Source: Ruminococcaceae bacterium UBA7127
GTDB taxonomy: Bacteria; Bacillota; Clostridia; Oscillospirales; Acutalibacteraceae
Assembly: GCA_002493005.1 (NCBI GenBank)
Contig: DKXL01000003.1
Location: forward strand, 31,029 to 95,028
Reading direction: 5' to 3'
Length of the DNA stretch: 64,000 nt
Shown: positions 43,588 through 51,870 of the stretch, piece by piece
How positions within the stretch are numbered: position 1 is the first letter of the stretch
Layout of the letters: each line of letters starts with the position of its first letter
Program-made: the position numbers and the translations under genes
Notes under the pieces: generated by a model
The model's input: only the letters and a program-made list of their open reading frames with translations
Databases searched by the model: none
Told to the model about the DNA's origin: nothing

Positions 43588-44571
43588 ATGAGAACACTTG
43601 AAATCACAAAAAATGACGCTAATCAAAGACTTGACAAATTTTTGCAAAAGCGGTTTAAAACTCTGCCAAAATCACTGATGTATAAGTACATCAGAAAAAA
43701 ATGCATCAAGGTAAACGGTAAAAAATGCGATATACAAACCATGCTGTGCGAGGGCGATGTATTGAACTTTTACATTAAAGATGAATTTTTTGAACAAAGC
43801 ACGGCTGTAAGCTATGATTTTCTAAAGGCTCCGAAAAGCTTTGATATAGTTTATGAAGATGAAAATATTATTTTAATTGACAAAAAGCCCGGCATTATTG
43901 TCCATCCTGATAAAAACTATCACTTTGACTCGCTTATTGCCAGAGTATGGCACTATCTTTATGATAAGGGAGAGTACAATCCTGATGAAGAAAAGGCTTT
44001 TGCTCCTGCGTTAGTCAACAGAATTGACCGAAACACGGGAGGCATTGTTATTGCGGCAAAGAATGCAGAGAGCCTGAGGATTCTTAATGCAAAGATGAAA
44101 ACCAGAGAACTTGAAAAACACTATCTCTGCCTTGTATTTGGCAAACCCAAACATAAAAGCGGAATTTTGAGCGGTTATATTACAAAAAACGAAAGCAAAA
44201 ACAAAGTTACTGTTTTCAAAAATGAAGTTGAAAATTCCAAAGAAATCAAAACAAAATACACAGTGCTTGAGACTGACAATAAATACAGTCTTGTTGATAT
44301 TGACCTGCTCACGGGCAGAACACACCAAATTAGAGCGCATATGGCATCAATCGGCAATCCTCTTGTAGGAGATACAAAGTACAGCAACAACAAAAAAGCA
44401 CCCGATAAATTTAAATATCAGGCGCTTTACAGCTATAAATTGATTTTCCGTTTTGAAACCGACGCCGGTATTTTGAACTACCTGAACGGAAAAGAGTTTT
44501 GTGTTAAGACAAGCCACATTTGGTTTGTAAAGGATTTTTTTAATGAACAACATTTTAAATCAAACACATAA
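43588..44571 (+). CDS. RluA-family pseudouridine synthase
   Basis: The 327-aa protein has an N-terminal S4 domain (residues 10-70, NQRLDKFLQKRFKTLPKSLMYKYI) and the RluA catalytic domain with RIDRNTGG (catalytic Asp near 147), YLCLVFGK, and the GRTHQIRAHM motif. It converts U to pseudouridine in rRNA or tRNA; the exact site (RluC/RluD type) is not set by sequence alone. It is divergent from spoVM, and its end overlaps the convergent pgeF gene by 17 bp. Confidence 0.93.
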   Translation: MRTLEITKNDANQRLDKFLQKRFKTLPKSLMYKYIRKKCIKVNGKKCDIQTMLCEGDVLNFYIKDEFFEQSTAVSYDFLKAPKSFDIVYEDENIILIDKKPGIIVHPDKNYHFDSLIARVWHYLYDKGEYNPDEEKAFAPALVNRIDRNTGGIVIAAKNAESLRILNAKMKTRELEKHYLCLVFGKPKHKSGILSGYITKNESKNKVTVFKNEVENSKEIKTKYTVLETDNKYSLVDIDLLTGRTHQIRAHMASIGNPLVGDTKYSNNKKAPDKFKYQALYSYKLIFRFETDAGILNYLNGKEFCVKTSHIWFVKDFFNEQHFKSNT

Positions 44572-45385
44572 ATGCGCTCATTGTACCTCTATGCCCTTTT
44601 GTAGCACGATGACTCCACAAAAGGTCGCTGTTACAATTTGTGCAAACATCCGACAATGTGATATTATTGGGATTAACCCCGGCTGCACACAAAATCTGTC
44701 GGTTTGCCTCAAGCAAATCAATCATATATTTTCCATTATGTTTTGAAAATACAAATTTATTCGGGTCAACTCCGCTTAGATTTAAAAAATTCTCTGCACA
44801 AGGCAAATCAACCTCATAGCAGCACTTTGAAATTGCAGGTCCTATCGCACAAACAACATCTGACGGGTCGGTGCCGAAATGCTCAGTCATTTTTTTGATT
44901 ACTTTCTCCCCTATTCTGCCCACCGTGCCTCGCCATCCTGCGTGTGCAAGTCCGATTGCCTTTTGCTTTGTATCAACAAAAAACAGCGGTGTGCAGTCAG
45001 CATAATAAGTGACAAGAGTTACTCCCTTTTCGTTTGTAATAAGCGCGTCAACACTCTCCATATCACGAGGCTTGTAAATTCCAACGCCTTTGTCGGCAGA
45101 TGTTACACAGCGCACAAAGGTATGATGATCCTGAGCAGATGCAACAAGGCTGTCGTAGTCAAATCCTGCACTCTTACAAAAGCGTTTGTAGTTTCGCGTT
45201 ACATTTTCGGGGTCATCTCCGCGGTTAAACGCCATATTCATTGATGTAAATTCACCTGTCGAAACACCGCCGAGCCTTGTGGTGAATGCGTGATTAATGA
45301 ATTTTATTTCTGATAACGAATTATAAGTTAAAAACGATATGCTGTCCGCGTTATTTAGCGTCATTGTTTTTGAACAAAACTCCAT
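44555..45385 (-). CDS. pgeF: Peptidoglycan editing factor / purine nucleoside phosphorylase (PgeF, YfiH family)
   Basis: The protein has the multicopper-oxidase-like (laccase) domain motifs: FTTRLGGVS, DHHTFVRCVTSADKG, the metal site YYADCTPLFFVD and the signature AGWRGTVGRIGEKV. Members phosphorylase-cleave purine nucleosides; PgeF of E. coli also prevents misincorporation of amino acids in muropeptides. I used the ATG at 45385 (276 aa, GGAGG 5 bases upstream); the longer frame starts in the promoter of the divergent gene. Confidence 0.9.
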   Translation of the reverse strand: MEFCSKTMTLNNADSISFLTYNSLSEIKFINHAFTTRLGGVSTGEFTSMNMAFNRGDDPENVTRNYKRFCKSAGFDYDSLVASAQDHHTFVRCVTSADKGVGIYKPRDMESVDALITNEKGVTLVTYYADCTPLFFVDTKQKAIGLAHAGWRGTVGRIGEKVIKKMTEHFGTDPSDVVCAIGPAISKCCYEVDLPCAENFLNLSGVDPNKFVFSKHNGKYMIDLLEANRQILCAAGVNPNNITLSDVCTNCNSDLLWSHRATKGHRGTMSAFMCLI

Positions 45386-45413
45386 ATTTCCTCCATTTGT
45401 TAAAATATTCTTC

Positions 45414-45442
45414 TTGAAACAATAATTATGTGGTGTTATAAT
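45414..45442 (+). promoter_or_regulatory. Strong sigma-A promoter for the 68-aa Cys protein
   Basis: TTGAAA (45414-45419), a 17-bp spacer and TATAAT (45437-45442) on the plus strand, about 60 bp before the gene. Confidence 0.8.
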
Positions 45443-45501
45443 AATATTAGATTTTCGAGGATTTATACCACGCTGCAAACCAAAACACACGAGGTGATTT
45501 G

Positions 45502-45708
45502 ATGAAGAAAAATCTTTTTGGGCAAAATATACCTGTAAACTGTATGTACTGTGAGTTTGCAAGTCGCGAAAACGAGGTTACATATTGTCAAAAGGGCAAA
45601 CAAATCAAAAACGACAAATGCCGCCATTTTAAGTACGATCCGCTTATGAGAGTACCCAAAGTAACGGTTTTTCAGTCAAAATATTCAATAGACGATTTTA
45701 AACTTTAA
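45502..45708 (+). CDS. Small Cys-containing conserved protein, function unknown
   Basis: This 68-aa protein has the pattern CMYC, then a single Cys 15 residues later (VTYC), then Cys and His (KCRHFKYDPL), which resembles a zinc-binding knot. The C-terminal KYDPLMRVPK is a recognisable feature of a family in Clostridia that I recall without a known role. The ATG is preceded by GAGGTGA. It stands alone between divergent pgeF and convergent ppa. Confidence 0.72.
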   Translation: MKKNLFGQNIPVNCMYCEFASRENEVTYCQKGKQIKNDKCRHFKYDPLMRVPKVTVFQSKYSIDDFKL

Positions 45709-45728
45709 TTATTTTTTACAAGAACTTA

Positions 45729-45758
45729 GCGGGATGACAACATCCCGCCTTATTTTTT
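45729..45758 (+). terminator. Terminator behind the 68-aa Cys protein
   Basis: GCGGGATG (45729-45736) and CATCCCGC (45741-45748) form a hairpin followed by CTTATTTTTT on the plus strand. It may also terminate the converging ppa transcript. Confidence 0.8.
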
Positions 45759-45773
45759 GTTAATATAATTAAA

Positions 45774-46310
45774 TTATGCCATCTGAAAATCTCTGATGTA
45801 GCTGTCAATAGACTTTTTGATTACTTCGTTAGCCTTTTTGGCGCCGCTGATTTCGGTAACCGAAGTAACCTTGTCGGCTTCAAGAGATTTGTAAACCTGG
45901 AAGAAGTGCTTGATTTCATCAAAAATATGTTTAGGCAAATCCTTAATGTCATTGTAAGTGCTGTAATTTGGGTCATTTACCGGAACTGCGATAATTTTTT
46001 CATCTGCACTATTGTTATCTACCATATTGAGCAAGCCTATCGGTCTGCATTCAACAAGCGTCATCGGCTGAATTGTTTCACTGCAAAGCACAAGCACATC
46101 AAGCGGATCGCCGTCATCAGCATATGTACGAGGAATAAAGCCATAGTTTGCCGGATAGTGCGTTGAAGTAAACAACACGCGGTCAAGCTTTAACAATCCT
46201 GTTTCTTTGTCGAGTTCATATTTATTTTTTCCGCCCTTAGAAATTTCAATCACCGCATAAAAACTTTCGGTCGTAATTCTCTTTGGGGAAATATCATGCC
46301 AAATATTCAT
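45774..46310 (-). CDS. ppa: Inorganic pyrophosphatase, family I
   Basis: The 178-aa protein has the family I signature DDGDPLDVLVL, with metal-binding acidic residues, and the active-site RVLFTSTHYPANYGFIPRTY. It hydrolyses pyrophosphate to phosphate. The ATG at 46310 (AAGGTGG upstream) gives the usual length; the open frame extends 16 codons upstream. Confidence 0.93.
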   Translation of the reverse strand: MNIWHDISPKRITTESFYAVIEISKGGKNKYELDKETGLLKLDRVLFTSTHYPANYGFIPRTYADDGDPLDVLVLCSETIQPMTLVECRPIGLLNMVDNNSADEKIIAVPVNDPNYSTYNDIKDLPKHIFDEIKHFFQVYKSLEADKVTSVTEISGAKKANEVIKKSIDSYIRDFQMA

Positions 46311-46356
46311 AAAACCACCTTCAAATTCTGTTGAAAAAATTATTCTTTCCAAATTC

Positions 46357-46385
46357 ATTATAGGTTATTGCCGATATGTTGTCAA
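46357..46385 (-). promoter_or_regulatory. Consensus sigma-A promoter for ppa
   Basis: On the minus strand TTGACA (46380-46385), a 17-bp spacer and TATAAT (46357-46362) match all 12 consensus positions. The transcript would start about 40 bp before the ATG. Confidence 0.85.
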
Positions 46386-46404
46386 GGTATCGGCACATAA
46401 CACA

Positions 46405-46434
46405 TCAAAATCAAGGGACGGCAAGCCGTCCCTT
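46405..46434 (-). terminator. Terminator behind the P-type ATPase
   Basis: A 10-bp hairpin, AAGGGACGGC (46413-46422) and GCCGTCCCTT (46425-46434), with a 2-base loop, is followed on the minus strand by GATTTTG. It is GC-rich and symmetrical. Confidence 0.75.
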
Positions 46435-46443
46435 TTGTGCTTA

Positions 46444-49041
46444 TTAATTCTTTACTTTTTCGATTATAACTTTGATTATCTGAATGATTAATGTCGGGAT
46501 AAATGCGAGCAAGCCGATAAATCCAACCTGTGCCATTGTAAGAGGTGCAACACAGAACAGCGAATGCATAAACGGAACAAACAAAACAAACGCTAAAAGC
46601 ATTGTGCCGAGGAAAAACGCTCCGATGCTTGCAGAATTTGAAGTAAAACCGAGCTTAAAAATTGAATGCTTGCTGCGGCAGTTGAAGCCATGGAAGAGTC
46701 TTGAAAGTGTAAGCGTTGCAAATGCCATTGTGCTTGCAGTTGCAGCATTTACCTGAAGTCCGATGTAGAATGCAACCATTGTTGCGGATGCAATCAACGC
46801 ACCCTGTGACAGCATAAGCAAAGAGAAATCTTTAGTTAAAATTCCGACCTTTGGATCACGAGGTTTTTGTGAAAGCAAGTCCTTTTCGGGCTTTTCCATG
46901 CCTATTGCAATAGCCGGAAGCGAGTCGGTAAGCAGGTTAATAAACAAAAGGTGAACAGGCTGGAACGGTACAGGCAACGCCATAAGTGATGTATACAATA
47001 CAGCAAAGATACCCGCCATATTGCCCGAAAGCAGGAATAAAATTGAATTCTTGATATTTCGGAAAACATTTCGTCCGTTTGCAACCGCTTTGATAATTGT
47101 CGCAAAATTATCGTCCTGCAAAATCATTGAAGCGGCATCCTTGGAAACCTCAGTTCCGGTTATGCCCATTGCAACGCCGATATCTGCCTTTTTGAGAGCC
47201 GGAGCATCATTTACTCCGTCACCTGTCATAGAAACTACATTGCCTTTGCGCTGCCATGCTTCAACAATTCTGATTTTGTTTTCAGGTGAAACTCGTGCGT
47301 AAACCGATATTTTCTCAATCTTTTGGTCAAGTTCATTGTCATCCATTGCATCAAGCTCAAGTCCTGTTACGGATATGTCCCCGTCATGGAAAATTCCGAT
47401 TTGCTTTGCAATGGCTGTCGCTGTGATTTTATGATCGCCTGTAATCATAATCGGCTTGATGCCTGCTCTGATTGCATCGGCAACTGCCTGTTTCGATTCC
47501 TCACGGGGCGGATCAATCATAGATACAAGACCTAAGAATGTGTAGTTGTATTCAGTATCAACGCTGAGTTCCTCACTGCTCTCCTTGTACGCAAAGGTAA
47601 GAACACGAAGTCCGTTTTCGGAATATTTGCGGTTCATCTCAATGATATCAGCTTTATCCTGCTCAGTGATAGGACGAACGCCATCCTTGGTTGCAATGCT
47701 GACGCATCTGTCAAGAATAGAATCAAGCGCACCCTTTGTGAGTATATGCGACACTCCGTGCATTTTGTATTTTGTGCTCATCATCTTGCGGTCGGAGTCA
47801 AAAGGCACCTCTTCAATTCTGATTAAGCTCTCACGAAGAATATTCTCGTCAAGACCGATTTTTCTGAAGGTTTCAAGCAAGGCATACTCGGTAGGATCGC
47901 CTATCCCCTTGCCGTCAACAATACTTGAGTCGTTGTTAAGCACCATATCGTACAATAAATAACGATGACTGTCATACTTTAGGTCAAGCTGATCTTCAAT
48001 AATGCTTTCGCCGTTTATATAAATTTTTTGAACAGTCATTTTGTTCTGAGTCAGAGTACCTGTTTTGTCAGAACATATTACCGACACACAACCAAGGCTT
48101 TCCACTGCTTTTAAATCCTTAATAACTGCGTTTTCTTTTGCCATTTTTTGTGTGCCCATAGCCTGTACTATGGTAACGATTGAGCCGAGTGCCTCGGGAA
48201 TAGCGGCAACGGCAAGTGCAACCGCAAACATAAGTGAGTCGATAATCTCCATACCTCTGTATAGGCTAAGACCAAACACGATTACGCAGATTATCATAAT
48301 AATCATTGCAAGTCGGCTTGAGAATTTGTCAAGACTAAGCTGTAACGGAGTTTTTTTGCTTTTTGCGGCATTCATAAGTGAGGCAATCTTACCGATTTCT
48401 GTATTCATACCTGTTGCAGTCACCAACACAAGCGCACGACCGTAGGTTACAAGACTGCCTGAGAAAACCATATTTGTGCGGTCACCGAGCGGAACCTCGC
48501 CGATGATAGTGTCGTCATTCTTATCAATATTGGTTGACTCGCCCGTAAGCGAACTTTCGTTTACCTGAAGCGAATAATTGTTAATAATTCTGCCGTCGGC
48601 AACAACAAGATCGCCTGCTTCAAGCACGACTATATCGCCCGGTACAACATCTGTTGAATCTATTTCTATTTTATGTCCGTCACGAATAACCTTGGCGTTC
48701 GGAGATGAAAGCGACTTTAAGCTTTCAAGTGATTTTTCCGCCTTAACGTGCTGAAATGTACCGAGAATCGCATTCATAACAATTACTGCAAATATTACGA
48801 TTGTGCTCTCGATATTACCTGAGAACATAGAAATTATTGCAGCGATAATCAAAATGATTACCATCAAATCAGCAAACTGGCTCAAGAACACCTGAAATAT
48901 CGACTTCTTTTTGCTCTCTTCAAGTACATTTTTGCCGTTTTTTTCAAGCAGTTCACTTGCTTTGGCAGAGCTTAAGCCCTCATTTGTAACCGATAGCTTT
49001 TTTAATGCTTCTTCCTTTGACAGCTGATACCAATTATCCAC
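46444..49041 (-). CDS. P-type ATPase, probable Mn2+ (or Ca2+) exporter
   Basis: This 865-aa P-type ATPase has the actuator LTGES, the phosphorylation motif CSDKTGTLTQNK (Asp near residue 325), KGALDSILDRC and the hinge MTGDGVNDAPALKKADIG. The fourth membrane helix reads AVAAIPEALGSIVTIV, the PEAL variant seen in Mn2+/Ca2+ exporters of lactic acid bacteria and streptococci, instead of PEGLP of SERCA-type pumps. Its leader is a yybP-ykoY Mn2+ riboswitch, which supports a role in Mn2+ export. The ATG at 49041 gives the family-typical WYQLSKEEALKKLSV start. Confidence 0.9.
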   Translation of the reverse strand: MDNWYQLSKEEALKKLSVTNEGLSSAKASELLEKNGKNVLEESKKKSIFQVFLSQFADLMVIILIIAAIISMFSGNIESTIVIFAVIVMNAILGTFQHVKAEKSLESLKSLSSPNAKVIRDGHKIEIDSTDVVPGDIVVLEAGDLVVADGRIINNYSLQVNESSLTGESTNIDKNDDTIIGEVPLGDRTNMVFSGSLVTYGRALVLVTATGMNTEIGKIASLMNAAKSKKTPLQLSLDKFSSRLAMIIMIICVIVFGLSLYRGMEIIDSLMFAVALAVAAIPEALGSIVTIVQAMGTQKMAKENAVIKDLKAVESLGCVSVICSDKTGTLTQNKMTVQKIYINGESIIEDQLDLKYDSHRYLLYDMVLNNDSSIVDGKGIGDPTEYALLETFRKIGLDENILRESLIRIEEVPFDSDRKMMSTKYKMHGVSHILTKGALDSILDRCVSIATKDGVRPITEQDKADIIEMNRKYSENGLRVLTFAYKESSEELSVDTEYNYTFLGLVSMIDPPREESKQAVADAIRAGIKPIMITGDHKITATAIAKQIGIFHDGDISVTGLELDAMDDNELDQKIEKISVYARVSPENKIRIVEAWQRKGNVVSMTGDGVNDAPALKKADIGVAMGITGTEVSKDAASMILQDDNFATIIKAVANGRNVFRNIKNSILFLLSGNMAGIFAVLYTSLMALPVPFQPVHLLFINLLTDSLPAIAIGMEKPEKDLLSQKPRDPKVGILTKDFSLLMLSQGALIASATMVAFYIGLQVNAATASTMAFATLTLSRLFHGFNCRSKHSIFKLGFTSNSASIGAFFLGTMLLAFVLFVPFMHSLFCVAPLTMAQVGFIGLLAFIPTLIIQIIKVIIEKVKN

Positions 49042-49102
49042 TGAACTTACCTCCGTTTAATGTTGGATTTTACGGGAAATATTTTATCACTCAATTACTC
49101 AA

Positions 49103-49153
49103 ACAAAAAAGACTTTTATTGCAAGGCGCACTCTGCCCAACAATAAAAGTCTT
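49103..49153 (-). terminator. Riboswitch-controlled terminator ahead of the P-type ATPase
   Basis: On the minus strand AAGACTTTTATTG (49141-49153) pairs perfectly over 13 bp with CAATAAAAGTCTT (49109-49121), followed by TTTTTTG. The 5' arm is also the 3' strand of the riboswitch P1 helix, so the two structures exclude each other. Confidence 0.88.
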
Positions 49154-49239
49154 GTTCTTTAAGATATAACCGATACCGATATGCGGTATGTACTGACGAT
49201 TAATATCACAGATTATCTGCGAACTACTCCCCTTTAATG
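49141..49239 (-). ncRNA. yybP-ykoY manganese riboswitch
   Basis: On the minus strand the region opens with AAAGGGGAGTAG and continues through CGTCAGTACATACCGC, and closes with AACAAGACTTTT. The first and last blocks match the P1 and internal-loop sequences of the yybP-ykoY aptamer, and CATACCGC with GCGGTATG-like pairing marks the second lobe. It sits upstream of a cation-exporting P-type ATPase, the usual context. P1 formation would stop the terminator, giving an ON switch for Mn2+. Confidence 0.9.
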
Positions 49240-49260
49240 TGCTTCATTATATCAAAGAAA

Positions 49261-49515
49261 TTAATTCTTGTCAATAATTTTTCTTGTATTTTCCTGTTCA
49301 GATTTCATTTTTTCAGTTTTGGGCTTGCTTTTTGTTGCAAATACTATACCCAAAAATGCCAAAAATACTCCGACAACCGAAAATACGGCTGAAATAACCT
49401 GTCTTCTAAACAGGTATGCCGCAATTATTGCCGCAATAAACATAACCAGACAAACCAATAATAATATAAATGCAGTTTTGTAAAGCCCATTCATTTTAAT
49501 TTTTCTCTTCATCAT
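49261..49515 (-). CDS. Small membrane protein, function unknown
   Basis: The 84-aa protein has two membrane helices (TAFILLLVCLVMFIAAIIAAY and VISAVFSVVGVFLAFLGIVFA) and a charged C-terminal tail. I used ATG at 49515 because GGAAGGTGAA precedes it. It follows rsmA in the same direction with about an 80-bp gap, and ends just before the riboswitch. No family is recognised. Confidence 0.6.
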   Translation of the reverse strand: MMKRKIKMNGLYKTAFILLLVCLVMFIAAIIAAYLFRRQVISAVFSVVGVFLAFLGIVFATKSKPKTEKMKSEQENTRKIIDKN

Positions 49516-49593
49516 TTCACCTTCCTGCAATCCGCTGACTATTATTGCTTCATAAGTCACATTATCTTTTAATAGTATGCGTATATGTCTGTT

Positions 49594-50454
49594 TTATTCA
49601 AAACTCACTAAATTATTGGCTATGCTTGCAAAATCATCCAGACTCAGTTGCTCTGCTCTGGTATTTGGCAAAACGTTCGACTTTGCAAGGATTTCGTTAA
49701 TCGTTGCTTTGGGCATTGAAAGACCCGAACTTAATGAATTGGCAAGCGTTTTTCTGCGCTGTGAAAAGGCGGCTTTGACAACAGAAAAGAATTTGCTCTC
49801 ATCTTCTACACCAATTACAGGCTCTTTTAAAATATCGAGTCTGAGCACCGCTGAATCGACCTTGGGAGCAGGCATAAACGAACCTGAGCTGACAGAAAAA
49901 AGCATCTCGGGCTTTGCGTAGTAATTAACCGATACCGTAACAGCTCCGCTCTGACGTGTGCCGACTTCGGCGCATATGCGCTGAGCCGCCTCCTTTTGAA
50001 CCATAACGGTTATAGCGGAGATAGGTAGCTTATCTTCAAGCAATTTCATAATAACAGGCGATGTGATGTAGTAAGGCAAATTTGCACAGACAACAACATC
50101 CATACCGTCAAACTCTTCCTTAATCAGTTTATGCAAATCTATTTTAAGTATATCATCATTTATTATTTTGAGATTGTCGTACTCTGACAAAGTTTCGTCA
50201 AGAACCGGCAAAAGCCTTTTGTCAAGTTCAACAGCTACAACCTTATCTGCAAGCTGACACAACTCGTTTGTAAGCACTCCGATACCCGGACCGACTTCAA
50301 TAACACCCACTCCCTGTCCTGCGCCCGAAAGCTCAGCCATACGGGGGCATACAGTAGGATTAATTAAAAAATTCTGACCGAGTGACTTTGAAAAAGTAAA
50401 ACCGTGTCTACTCAAAATATCTTTTATTGTTCCGATATCTGATAATTTTTTCAC
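49594..50454 (-). CDS. rsmA: 16S rRNA (A1518/A1519) dimethyltransferase
   Basis: The 286-aa protein has the KsgA/RsmA motifs SKSLGQNFLINP, GVIEVGPGIGVLT (SAM site), and VVCANLPYYITSPVIM with the catalytic NLPY. It dimethylates two adjacent adenosines in helix 45 of 16S rRNA. It follows the m5C methyltransferase gene with a 43-bp gap, so two ribosomal RNA methylases are in one operon. Confidence 0.95.
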   Translation of the reverse strand: MKKLSDIGTIKDILSRHGFTFSKSLGQNFLINPTVCPRMAELSGAGQGVGVIEVGPGIGVLTNELCQLADKVVAVELDKRLLPVLDETLSEYDNLKIINDDILKIDLHKLIKEEFDGMDVVVCANLPYYITSPVIMKLLEDKLPISAITVMVQKEAAQRICAEVGTRQSGAVTVSVNYYAKPEMLFSVSSGSFMPAPKVDSAVLRLDILKEPVIGVEDESKFFSVVKAAFSQRRKTLANSLSSGLSMPKATINEILAKSNVLPNTRAEQLSLDDFASIANNLVSFE

Positions 50455-50497
50455 TTTGTCTTACACAGCCTTTCTGTCGTGAATAACAATAATGTAT

Positions 50498-51817
50498 TCA
50501 GTGTATCCTTAGTCCTTTGGGATATTTGTTTTTCAGTCTTGAGTCAGACACCTTTCCAAATCCTGTTGTAATTCCATTTACACATACAGCAGTATATCCC
50601 TTAACATCGGATGTTACGGCTATTTCCTGACCGCGAAGATAATTAGCAATCTCGGCGCTGTTAACGTCAAAATCGACTGACATACGGCACTGCGGCATAC
50701 TTGCAGCCATAAACACACTGTGGTGAGGTTCAATTCGTTTTTTGACAATCTCGCCAAGCACAATGCCTGCTCTGAGTATCGAAAGCCCTTTTGTATTAAA
50801 ATTATAGTTCTTAGGAAGAATTATAATTTTATCACCGACAACCGTAATATTCTCGCCAAACGGACGGTCTATGAATAAAGAATCATAAAAATCAAAAATA
50901 TCTTTGTCAATCTTTTCTTGTCTTGTGCACGAAGCATAATTTGGGACAAGCGTGCCCTTTTTATATAGCTTTGCGGCAAAGTGACCCTCACCACCGTCCA
51001 TCGGAAAAATTCTTCTGGCAAGTTCGAGTGCAGGTCTGCCAAAGCTGACGTTAGCATCAATAAGCTCAAAATCAGGGTTTTCTGCAAGAAATTCAGAGAT
51101 TACACCCTCGTTTTCTTCGTAAGAAAATGTGCAGGTGGAAAATACCAAAACACCGCCAGGCTTGAGAGCGTTTTTGGCAGAATTTAAAATTAAAAGCTGA
51201 CGCTGAGCACAGCTTTTAACGTGTTCCTCACTCCACTGCACCTGTGCATCGGAATTCTTGCGGAACATTCCCTCGCCGCTGCACGGAGCATCAACAAGCA
51301 CCTTATCAAAACAATTAGACAAATTTGGGCACAATACATCAGGGCGACAATTTGAAACAACTGCATTTTTTATTCCCATTCGTTCAATATTCGATAAAAG
51401 AATATTAGCCCTGTTTTTTACTATTTCGTTGCTCCATAATAATCCCGTACCGTTAAGTTTTGCTCCGATTTGTGTACTTTTGCCACCGGGAGCTGCACAC
51501 AAATCAAGAACATAATCGCCTTCGTTTACATCAAGCATTGTTACCGCCGAGGTAGCAGACGGCTCCTGAATATAAAATGCTCCTGCGTGATGAAGAGGAT
51601 TGTTGCCAAGTGAACTTACGTTATCGGGAATATAAAAACCCTCTCCACAAAAAGGAGTATTATTTAATTCAAAATCGAGTAAATTTTTCAGCTTTTCAAC
51701 AGAGCATTTTAGTGTATTTACTCTAAGTCCGCGAAAATTTTCGGCTTCATAAAATTTTAAAAATTCATCGTATTCATCACCTAACAGTGACTTCATTCTA
51801 AATAAAAAATCATTCAT
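50498..51817 (-). CDS. NOL1/NOP2/Sun-family rRNA m5C methyltransferase (RsmF-like)
   Basis: The protein has the RsmB/RsmF SAM motif LDLCAAPGGKSTQIG, DAPCSGEGMFRKN with the catalytic cysteine, and STCTFSYEENEGVI with the second cysteine, and a C-terminal PUA-like RsmF domain (KGLSILRAGIVLGEI then GYTAVCVNG). It makes 5-methylcytosine in 16S rRNA. I used the ATG at 51817 (439 aa), which gives the usual MNDFLFRMKSLLG start; GTG at 51829 is the alternative. Neither has a good ribosome site. Confidence 0.88.
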   Translation of the reverse strand: MNDFLFRMKSLLGDEYDEFLKFYEAENFRGLRVNTLKCSVEKLKNLLDFELNNTPFCGEGFYIPDNVSSLGNNPLHHAGAFYIQEPSATSAVTMLDVNEGDYVLDLCAAPGGKSTQIGAKLNGTGLLWSNEIVKNRANILLSNIERMGIKNAVVSNCRPDVLCPNLSNCFDKVLVDAPCSGEGMFRKNSDAQVQWSEEHVKSCAQRQLLILNSAKNALKPGGVLVFSTCTFSYEENEGVISEFLAENPDFELIDANVSFGRPALELARRIFPMDGGEGHFAAKLYKKGTLVPNYASCTRQEKIDKDIFDFYDSLFIDRPFGENITVVGDKIIILPKNYNFNTKGLSILRAGIVLGEIVKKRIEPHHSVFMAASMPQCRMSVDFDVNSAEIANYLRGQEIAVTSDVKGYTAVCVNGITTGFGKVSDSRLKNKYPKGLRIH

Positions 51818-51844
51818 TGAATAAAACACATCAATTCGGATAAT
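51817..51844 (+). promoter_or_regulatory. Predicted promoter of the Asn/Gln-rich gene
   Basis: On the plus strand TTGAAT (51817-51822) lies 16 bp from GATAAT (51839-51844). Shifted by one base, TGAATA (51818-51823) matches the -35 of forespore sigma factors (G/F), but the -10 fits them less well. It overlaps the divergent methyltransferase start. Confidence 0.4.
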
Positions 51845-51869
51845 AATATTTTTGAAAGGGAGGTGTCAA
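51840..51869 (-). promoter_or_regulatory. Predicted sigma-A promoter for the methyltransferase/rsmA operon
   Basis: On the minus strand TTGACA (51864-51869), an 18-bp spacer and TATTAT (51840-51845). The -35 lies in the leader of the divergent Asn/Gln gene and the -10 overlaps its promoter, so the two transcripts may compete. Confidence 0.5.
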
Positions 51870-51870
51870 T

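Noticed and set aside
47546..47962. 138-codon plus-strand frame
   Set aside because: Opposite the P-type ATPase and explained by its codon pattern.
46444..49041. Calcium pump assignment of the P-type ATPase
   Set aside because: Not excluded, but the PEAL motif and the Mn2+ riboswitch favour manganese.
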